Source of the DNA: Flavobacteriales bacterium UBA720
Lineage (GTDB): Bacteria > Bacteroidota > Bacteroidia > Flavobacteriales > Weeksellaceae
Assembly: GCA_002297505.1 (NCBI GenBank)
Contig: DBLQ01000059.1
Span: forward strand, 1 to 53,554
DNA length: 53,554 nucleotides
Direction: 5' to 3'
The notes below the pieces were generated by a model. The model was not told the DNA's origin and did not search any database. It saw only the letters and a list, made by a program, of their open reading frames with translations. A program made the position numbers and the translations under genes. Each line of letters begins with the position of its first letter. Position 1 is the first letter of the stretch. Of the stretch, positions 47,771 to 53,554 are shown in pieces.

Positions 47771-48504
47771 TATTTTTCATTTAAAACTTTCTCATAAATC
47801 TTCCTGACCTGCAAATCGCCAAAACCTAAAATCCCCAATTCTTCCTGAAATTTTTTAAAAACCGAATCAAAATCTGCCAAGCCATTTTCAATTTGATTTT
47901 TGATGAAATCTTCTGGATTTGTATTAACGTAAGCATTAACAACTTCTTTCAAAAAATGAAAACCATTGGATTGAGTTTCAGATAATTGTTTCAAAGGATC
48001 AATGTCGTTATTTTGATAAGCTTTCCACAGATTGACTGCTAAATCGATGTCATTTTCATTTAATAAAACTTTGGATTCTAAGTCGTTTTCCAAATCAGAA
48101 TAATCATAGTTTGCGAAACCTTTCCAATGATTTTTTACAGTTGTTTGCGGAAAAATTCTATAGATTTTTAAATCTTTAATTTTTGAAAGCAATGAAGTAC
48201 AAAACCACAAATTGACCTGGCAGAACCAATCATCATCAAACCAAAGATTAACTTCGGAACCTTCCGGAATATTCAGGATTTTTTCAAATTCCGAAACTGA
48301 TTTTTCATAATAACTTTCCCTGGAAAATTTGTAATCTTCAGAAATAGATTGAGCTCTGATTTTCCAAAATTCTTCCAAAGAATCTGCTCTTAAATTTCCC
48401 AAAACCAAAGCTTCACGACAAATGATTATCTCACCTTCTATTGAAGTTTTCTTCAAATCTTCAGCAAGATAATCGCCATTGGTTATGTGAAAAATATTTT
48501 TCAA
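47770..48504 (-). CDS. DUF1835 domain protein
   Basis: The 244-residue cytosolic protein matches the DUF1835 pattern: HITNGDYLAEDLKKTSIEGEIIICREAL at the start and VNLWFDDDWFCQVNLWF near residue 85. The C-terminal half is helical and acidic. The function of this family is not established. It starts 3 nt after the GMP reductase stop, so it is co-transcribed with guaC. Confidence 0.85.
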   Translation of the reverse strand: MKNIFHITNGDYLAEDLKKTSIEGEIIICREALVLGNLRADSLEEFWKIRAQSISEDYKFSRESYYEKSVSEFEKILNIPEGSEVNLWFDDDWFCQVNLWFCTSLLSKIKDLKIYRIFPQTTVKNHWKGFANYDYSDLENDLESKVLLNENDIDLAVNLWKAYQNNDIDPLKQLSETQSNGFHFLKEVVNAYVNTNPEDFIKNQIENGLADFDSVFKKFQEELGILGFGDLQVRKIYEKVLNEK

Positions 48505-48507
48505 AAT

Positions 48508-49548
48508 TTATCCGTTAAAAACCTGATTTTCTTGTTCTTGCACGCGTATGAAAGTGGTTCGCTTAGATAATTCCTTTAACTTCGCTGCACCAACATAAGT
48601 ACATGTGGAACGGACGCCACCCAAGATATCTTTCACTGTTTCCGCCACAGGACCTTTGTAAGGAACTTTCACGGTTTTTCCTTCGGAAGCACGGTATTCG
48701 GCTACACCGCCTGAATGCTTATCCATCGCGGTTTGAGAACTCATTCCGTAGAATAATCGGAAAGTTTTTCCATTTTCGGTAATCAATTCACCGCCACTTT
48801 CGTCGTGTCCGGCAAACATTCCGCCGAGCATCACGAAGTCGGAGCCGCCGCCAAATGCTTTGGCCACATCGCCTGGAACTTTGCAGCCACCATCGCCGAT
48901 GATTTGACCGCCCAATCCGTGCGCAGCATCCGCACATTCGATAATTGCAGAAAGCTGAGGATAGCCAACACCGGTTTTCACACGCGTTGTACAAACTGAT
49001 CCAGGACCAATTCCCACTTTGATGGTATCGGCTCCAGCCAGAATCAATTCTTCCACCATCTCGCCGGTTACAACGTTTCCGGCCATAATGATTTTATCTC
49101 GGAAATTCTGACGGGCTTTTTTCACAAATTCCACGAAATGTTCTGAGTAACCATTGGCGACATCAATGCAGAGAAACTGGATTTTCGGATTGGTATCCAG
49201 GATGGTTTTGATTTTTTCTTCATCCGCTTTTCCCGTTCCGGTGCTCAAGGCTATGTATTGGTAGAAGTCATCGGTTTTATCTTTCAGAAAATCAGACCAT
49301 TCCTGTACAGAATAATGTTTGTGAATAGCGGTGATTATTTTTTCTCTGGACAAGGCTTCCGCCATTTCGAAAGTTCCGACGGTATCCATATTCGCAGCAA
49401 TCAGTGGCACGCCGCTCCATTTTTTCTGAGTATGAAGAAACGTGAATTCTCTTTCAATCGTCACTTCGCTGCGGGATTTGAGTGTAGAACGCTTGGGGCG
49501 GAACATCACATCTTTGAACCCTAACTTGATTTCGTTTTCTATTCGCAT
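48508..49548 (-). CDS. guaC: GMP reductase
   Basis: The 346-residue TIM-barrel enzyme starts with FKDVMFRPKRSTLKSRSEV, typical of GuaC as opposed to IMP dehydrogenase (no CBS domains). It has the active-site loop GPGSVCTTRVKTGVGYPQ with the catalytic Cys, the IIGDGGCKVPGDVAKAF phosphate site, and GGMFAGHDESGGE. It reduces GMP to IMP in purine salvage. It lies upstream of the DUF1835 gene. Confidence 0.94.
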   Translation of the reverse strand: MRIENEIKLGFKDVMFRPKRSTLKSRSEVTIEREFTFLHTQKKWSGVPLIAANMDTVGTFEMAEALSREKIITAIHKHYSVQEWSDFLKDKTDDFYQYIALSTGTGKADEEKIKTILDTNPKIQFLCIDVANGYSEHFVEFVKKARQNFRDKIIMAGNVVTGEMVEELILAGADTIKVGIGPGSVCTTRVKTGVGYPQLSAIIECADAAHGLGGQIIGDGGCKVPGDVAKAFGGGSDFVMLGGMFAGHDESGGELITENGKTFRLFYGMSSQTAMDKHSGGVAEYRASEGKTVKVPYKGPVAETVKDILGGVRSTCTYVGAAKLKELSKRTTFIRVQEQENQVFNG

Positions 49549-49597
49549 GCATCAAAATTAGGAAATAATCTTTTGAAGATTATGTTAAATTCATGTT

Positions 49598-50071
49598 TTA
49601 AATTCCTTTTTTACCTTCCAGCAGCATCTCAATCATTTTCACTTTCCGGCGTTCGCGCGTTTCCTGTTTTTTGGCATCTGCTATCCAGCGGATATATTCT
49701 TTTTTGTGCGTGTAAGACATTGAATCATAGAATTCTTTCGCTTTTGAATTTTGATTCAGTAATTCCTGAACATCTTCGGGAACAATGACGACTCGTTCCT
49801 TCTTGTCTTCCCAAAGTTTAATCTCAACAAAATCGCCAAATGTCTTTCCCAATTCTTTTCTAATCGCCTGAGTCAGTCCCAGCCTGTGACAGCCGCCGCC
49901 CATATTCGCCAGGCTGCTTCTGTATTCCACTTTATCATCAAGTAAAACTCTGACTTTGACCTGGCCTTTCTTGCCAAATAATTCATTCGTGTCAAAAGGA
50001 AAATTGACAAAGGCAGCGTTGATGTCCTGATGCTGCCGGATTTCTGCGGAGAAGGTGATGGGCTGAGTCAC
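49598..50071 (-). CDS. DUF1905 / YdeI-OmpD-associated family protein
   Basis: The 157-residue protein has an N-terminal DUF1905 beta-barrel (FSAEIRQHQDINAAFVNFPFD, GQVKVRVLLDD, MGGGCHRLGLTQAIRKELGK). The C-terminal YdeI/OmdA-like helical segment reads FYDSMSYTHKKEYIRWIADAKKQETRERRKVKMIEML. YdeI-type proteins have been linked to bacteriocin or polymyxin tolerance elsewhere; the molecular role is unclear. It is divergently oriented from the M48 protease gene. Confidence 0.85.
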   Translation of the reverse strand: MTQPITFSAEIRQHQDINAAFVNFPFDTNELFGKKGQVKVRVLLDDKVEYRSSLANMGGGCHRLGLTQAIRKELGKTFGDFVEIKLWEDKKERVVIVPEDVQELLNQNSKAKEFYDSMSYTHKKEYIRWIADAKKQETRERRKVKMIEMLLEGKKGI

Positions 50072-50131
50072 AATTAATTATTTTAACTAAGATAATTATT
50101 ATCAAATTATTATTGCTGTTATATTTGTAAA

Positions 50132-51430
50132 ATGAAACTAATAGCAAGACTTTATTATATTCTGATTTTAATTACCATCCAGAATTTCAATGCACAAAAC
50201 TTCAAAATCGATACAGCTGATCATCTTCAAAGGAAGCAGTTTTTGACGGTTTACAAGGAAAAATCAAAAACTTTTAATAAAGGAATCAAAAAATACAGCA
50301 GTTCCGAAAACAGAGAACTATCTAAAGTTTTCTCGGCGTTCCAAACAAGTCTGGAAGAAGATATCAAAGACCGGAATTATCTATTTGATGAACGGTTTAT
50401 CAGCTTTGTCAAAGAGAAGGTCCAAATGATTGCGGATAAAAATCCAGGAGTGCGCAGAGATTTCAATATTTTGATTGCGAAAGATAATGAGCCTAATGCT
50501 TTCAACTTTGGCGATAACACATTGGTTGTCAATTCAGGATTGTTTTATTATCTCAATAATGATAATCAGTTTAATGGGATTATCTGTCACGAGATTGCCC
50601 ACGCCCAATTGGAGCACACGATTAATTCCATTCTGTCCAGAATCAGAAAAAACAACGACAAGAAAACGGAGGTTTCCCTGCTTAAGAAATCTGCAAACCA
50701 GCAAGAAAAAGCTTTTGAGATGTTCAGGACAATGTTGTACTCCAATATGAAAGAGCGCCGTGAACAGGAAATAAGAGCTGATTCTCTCGGCTTTGAATAT
50801 TATAAAAGGTTAGGTCTGCAAAAAGTTGCTTTTGTCTCCGCACTTCAGCTGCTGAAGTCTGTGGATGAGCAGAAACCGGACAGCATCTACACCACAACTT
50901 ACAGAAGAGTTTTTGATATTCCCAATCAGAAATTCAAGGATGAATGGCTGAAAATGGAAGATTTTTCTAAGTATAATTACAAACTGTACACGAAGAAAAT
51001 ATCGGAAGACTCATTAAAAAGTCACCCTAATATCAACCTGCGAATTGCCCTGTTGAAAAAGAAACTTACAGACAACGATTCTATACAGAATGAGCAGGAT
51101 GCCACAGCAGGATTTAAGGAATTGCGAGAGCTGGCCGGAAAACGCATTATCCCAAATTATTATGATACAGAAAAGTATGGATTGGGTATCTACAAGTGTC
51201 TGGCGATATTGCAGACAAATCCTGATGACGATTTTGCAAAATTTTATTTGGGTAAGTTTTTCAATAAAATTTATGAAGCCAGAAAAGCCTACACCCTGAA
51301 TCGCTATCTGGACAAGATTGACCCGAAGGAACAGAGTTACAGCTATCAGCAATTCCTCTCATTGATGTGGAATCTGAATCTGGACGAAATCCAGAAGATC
51401 AAGAATTTTTATGAAAAAAGCGAGATCTGA
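50132..51430 (+). CDS. Exported M48 family metalloprotease
   Basis: The 432-residue protein has a signal peptide (MKLIARLYYILILITIQNFNAQ). The zinc motif HEIAHAQLEH lies near residue 153, preceded by the family strand NSGLFYYLN, and the third ligand Glu is in EIRADSLGFEYY (about 210). The C-terminal 200 residues are helical, TPR-like in character. It resembles periplasmic BepA/LoiP-type proteases active in outer-membrane quality control. Its 3' end overlaps a bidirectional terminator. Confidence 0.92.
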   Translation: MKLIARLYYILILITIQNFNAQNFKIDTADHLQRKQFLTVYKEKSKTFNKGIKKYSSSENRELSKVFSAFQTSLEEDIKDRNYLFDERFISFVKEKVQMIADKNPGVRRDFNILIAKDNEPNAFNFGDNTLVVNSGLFYYLNNDNQFNGIICHEIAHAQLEHTINSILSRIRKNNDKKTEVSLLKKSANQQEKAFEMFRTMLYSNMKERREQEIRADSLGFEYYKRLGLQKVAFVSALQLLKSVDEQKPDSIYTTTYRRVFDIPNQKFKDEWLKMEDFSKYNYKLYTKKISEDSLKSHPNINLRIALLKKKLTDNDSIQNEQDATAGFKELRELAGKRIIPNYYDTEKYGLGIYKCLAILQTNPDDDFAKFYLGKFFNKIYEARKAYTLNRYLDKIDPKEQSYSYQQFLSLMWNLNLDEIQKIKNFYEKSEI

Positions 51431-51447
51431 TTCTCGCTTTGTTATTT
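51417..51447 (+). terminator. Terminator overlapping the M48 protease stop codon
   Basis: AAAGCGAGA (51417-51425) pairs with TCTCGCTTT (51432-51440), with T-rich sequence on both sides. The stop TGA (51428-51430) lies in its loop, so the last three codons form the stem. It also serves the convergent gene ending at 51447. Confidence 0.8.
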
Positions 51448-53027
51448 TAATAATTCAGTTTTTCCAGACGGACCTGATTGTATTTTTCTTTTTTATTATA
51501 CTCATTCAGAAGAATATAGCCTTCTTTCGCAACATACGGGATAATAGTATTTTCTTTAGTGCCAATAGGGATGATTTCCTGCTTGAATTGGTTATTGATT
51601 AACGTATTGATGTATAGATTCAGCTTTTTCTTCTTATTTTCATCTTTCACAACATCCTGATAAAAGAAAACCACATCATCGCCGCCTTTGATATTTTGTG
51701 AAAAAAGATAATCTGTGGAGGAAAATTTGGACATTTCTTTCGGGATTTGCTTGGCGTCGATGATTTTAAAATCAGGATCTGTGTAGATATAATAGAAATC
51801 TTTGTTTTTGCTGGCACTATAAGCGCCTTCATCCTTATACATCTCGGTGAGGATTCCAACGCTTCCATTTTTCATAAAATAAAAATCTCTCGGCGCCAGA
51901 TAATAACCCGCTTCCATTCTGCCACCGGAGTTCACGGCAGGAATCTTTTTGGATAGGTCGTCAACATAGGAAAAGTAATCGAATTTGACATCCAGATTTT
52001 TTTTATCAATCAACATTCTTACGTAGCCTTCGCCATTCAGGTTGTAATAGCCCACATCAGCAGCTTCATAAGCTCTGCCTACCAAAACAAAACTGTCATC
52101 GAAGTTTTTACTGTTGCCGATATCGCCAATCTGCGTGTACATCCCGGAGAGATATTTCAATGTGGTTTCCTTGTTGACCTTCGCAGGGAATTGTTCCAAA
52201 AGTGATTCGAGCGGGATTTGCTTTAGAACAGTCCCATTTTTTGCATCAAACACAATTAATGAAAATGTACTTTTTTTAGACTGTGTTTTACGCATTATCG
52301 TAAAGATTTTGTCCTCGTCCAAGGCCAGGATTCTCAGGTATTCATCAATATCTTTGGAGCCGTTCTGGTTGTAAGCGTAAGACCATATTTCTTTGGAGTC
52401 CGGAGTGTAGAGAATCAGTTTATCATTTTTAGTGTACTTGTCATAATCATCATATTTAACCACCAGATAATTATCAAATTTCGTTTCCCAAACGATGGAG
52501 CGTGTAATAAAGCCTTTAGCCTTTTTCTCGTCCTTTGTTTTTTGCCTTTCTTCTTTTAGAGTATTGTCAGACGGGCAGTCTACCAACTTATCATCTTCGT
52601 AGCATTTTTCGTTACGGTCTGTCATCTCATTGGTAGACAAATCCACTTCTTTATCAGACGGAAAAACAAATTTTTTAGCGCCGCCAGCTGCAGCCAGATA
52701 GTTGTAAATCAATCTTGGCGATAATGTAAGCTTGCCGCGCACGTTGGTGTAAGCTCTGTATGTAGCGACCGTTTTATCGGCTTCAAACTCTTTATTGGCA
52801 ACAATATTGAGATTTTTGTCCAGGATGAAATATTCAAACTTCTTCTTTTCTTCGCCGGCTTTTCCGTTGTCAAAAAGTGTAAAGTAACCTTCCACATTTT
52901 CACCTTTTTTATCGTAAATGGCATTAAACCGGACATTCTCACCGGACGCAAGTTTGGTCAAATCCTGAGACTGGGCATTCGTCAAAATGATATTTCCCAG
53001 AAACAAACAAGCTAACAGTTTTTTCAT
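51447..53027 (-). CDS. Exported beta-rich protein of unknown function
   Basis: The 526-residue protein has a signal peptide (MKKLLACLFLGNIILTNAQ). The remainder looks like a chain of beta-strands with repeated D-K-N-turn elements (EYFILDKNLNIVANKEF, YLRILALDEDKIFTIMRK, LIVFDAKNGTVLKQIPLES, FYYIYTDPDFKIIDAKQIP), suggestive of a beta-propeller, although no named repeat can be assigned. A lysine-rich insert (about 155-175) carries two Cys that could pair (NEKCYEDDKLVDCPSD). No enzyme motif is seen. Confidence 0.85.
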   Translation of the reverse strand: MKKLLACLFLGNIILTNAQSQDLTKLASGENVRFNAIYDKKGENVEGYFTLFDNGKAGEEKKKFEYFILDKNLNIVANKEFEADKTVATYRAYTNVRGKLTLSPRLIYNYLAAAGGAKKFVFPSDKEVDLSTNEMTDRNEKCYEDDKLVDCPSDNTLKEERQKTKDEKKAKGFITRSIVWETKFDNYLVVKYDDYDKYTKNDKLILYTPDSKEIWSYAYNQNGSKDIDEYLRILALDEDKIFTIMRKTQSKKSTFSLIVFDAKNGTVLKQIPLESLLEQFPAKVNKETTLKYLSGMYTQIGDIGNSKNFDDSFVLVGRAYEAADVGYYNLNGEGYVRMLIDKKNLDVKFDYFSYVDDLSKKIPAVNSGGRMEAGYYLAPRDFYFMKNGSVGILTEMYKDEGAYSASKNKDFYYIYTDPDFKIIDAKQIPKEMSKFSSTDYLFSQNIKGGDDVVFFYQDVVKDENKKKKLNLYINTLINNQFKQEIIPIGTKENTIIPYVAKEGYILLNEYNKKEKYNQVRLEKLNY

Positions 53028-53044
53028 TATTAATTAATTTTTTC

Positions 53045-53052
53045 CAAAAATA
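53045..53052 (-). promoter_or_regulatory. Candidate -7 box for the exported beta-rich protein gene
   Basis: The minus strand reads TATTTTTG, fitting TAnnTTTG, about 18 bp before the ATG at 53027. It overlaps the T-run of the glycyl-tRNA synthetase terminator, so the match may be incidental. Confidence 0.3.
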
Positions 53053-53054
53053 AA

Positions 53055-53082
53055 AAAATCCCAACTCAAATGTCGGGATTTT
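53055..53082 (-). terminator. Terminator for glycyl-tRNA synthetase
   Basis: AAAATCCC (53055-53062) and GGGATTTT (53075-53082) form the stem. On the minus strand it is followed by TTTTATTTTT. Confidence 0.8.
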
Positions 53083-53104
53083 CATTATATAAAATGTTAT
53101 TTCC

Positions 53105-53554
53105 TTAAATCTTAGAAAGCAAAGTCCTGAAATTCACCTTCTCATCAATAATTCTTCTCAATTCAGAAACCGGAACTCTTTCCTGCTGCATAGTGTCCCT
53201 GTATCTCAGGGTCACAGTATTGTCATTCAAGGAATCGTGGTCCACAGTGATGCAGAAAGGCGTTCCAATCGCATCCTGTCTTCTATAACGTTTTCCGATG
53301 CTGTCTTTCTCCTCAAAGATCACATTAAAGTCAAACTTTAAGTCATTGAAAATTTTATCTGCAAATTCCGGCAAACCATCTTTTTTCACCAAAGGTAAAA
53401 TGGCTGCTTTCACAGGTGCCAAAGCTGGCGGCAAGCTCAAAACTGTTCTTTCCGAACCATCTTCTAAAACCTCATCTTTCAGAGAGTTGGAGAAAATCGC
53501 CAGGAACAATCTGTCCAGACCAACCGAAGTTTCTACAACGTAAGGCACATAATT
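53105..53554 (-). CDS. glyS: Glycyl-tRNA synthetase (homodimeric type), C-terminal part
   Basis: The visible 149 residues are the end of a class II glycyl-tRNA synthetase: motif 3 in YVVETSVGLDRLFLAIF, then the anticodon-binding domain (PPALAPVKAAILPLV, GKRYRRQDAIGTPFCITVDH, VTLRYRDTMQQERVPVSEL). This is the eukaryote/archaea-like alpha2 enzyme and not the bacterial alpha2beta2 form. The gene continues beyond the right edge; its frame is open to base 53554. Confidence 0.95.
   Translation of the reverse strand, partial: NYVPYVVETSVGLDRLFLAIFSNSLKDEVLEDGSERTVLSLPPALAPVKAAILPLVKKDGLPEFADKIFNDLKFDFNVIFEEKDSIGKRYRRQDAIGTPFCITVDHDSLNDNTVTLRYRDTMQQERVPVSELRRIIDEKVNFRTLLSKI

Overview
The window reads as a piece of a Bacteroidota chromosome, most likely a Chryseobacterium-like member of the Flavobacteriia. 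The markers are a type IX secretion (T9SS) lipoprotein of the PorW/SprE type, a cargo protein with a T9SS type A sorting tail, a GLPGLI protein, TonB-receptor-type barrels with N-terminal carboxypeptidase-like domains, a MurF-Alr fusion, and TAnnTTTG-type -7 promoter boxes with almost no Shine-Dalgarno sites. Taxonomy is inferred from gene content only. The first 10 bases equal the 3' end of the common Illumina adapter and break the gdhA frame, so the left edge is probably a true contig end.

Layout. 0-10.7 kb: 3' end of gdhA, a cupin/JmjC-like oxygenase, an outer-membrane barrel plus GLPGLI protein, kdsC, a Maf pyrophosphatase, the PorW/SprE lipoprotein and a GT4 glycosyltransferase. 10.7-20 kb: a small lipoprotein, prolyl oligopeptidase, a repeat-rich island (13.5-14.6 kb) with one AT-rich orphan gene, an exported helical protein, a TonB-dependent receptor, SodC, YraN and an LD-carboxypeptidase. 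20-25.2 kb: a leftward run of LysE exporter, rnr, two AT-rich exported paralogues and rpiB. 25.2-30.2 kb: a 667-bp gene-free stretch with DnaA-box-like sites (oriC candidate), pgk, a methyltransferase, and mnmG bracketed by two parS sites. 30.2-35.9 kb: a tight leftward cluster tdk, murF-alr, a patatin/beta-barrel protein, ybeY. 36.1-39.5 kb: a rightward cluster of an acidic unknown protein, rsmI, an MntA/HepT toxin-antitoxin pair and fabG. 39.5-44.1 kb: a membrane-anchored AraC-type regulator, an HTH-less partner and a T9SS cargo protein. 44.3-47.8 kb: a small unknown gene, then a four-gene operon (Lgt-like membrane protein, 77-residue membrane protein, radical SAM enzyme of the archaeal MJ0619/tetraether-synthase type, MTA/SAH-type nucleosidase). 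47.8-53.5 kb: a DUF1835 protein, GMP reductase, a DUF1905/YdeI protein, an M48 protease, an exported unknown protein and the C-terminal part of glycyl-tRNA synthetase.

The best candidate for an undescribed system is the 44.74-47.74 kb operon. It pairs an Lgt-fold protein that appears to lack key Lgt residues with a radical SAM protein whose cysteine layout resembles the archaeal lipid cross-linking enzyme family. The downstream nucleosidase could clear 5'-deoxyadenosine and SAH made by the radical SAM enzyme. I infer a lipid-modifying pathway; nothing in the sequence proves the substrate. Second in interest are the two parS sites around mnmG with the DnaA-box-bearing gap nearby, which suggest that the window lies at or near the chromosomal origin.
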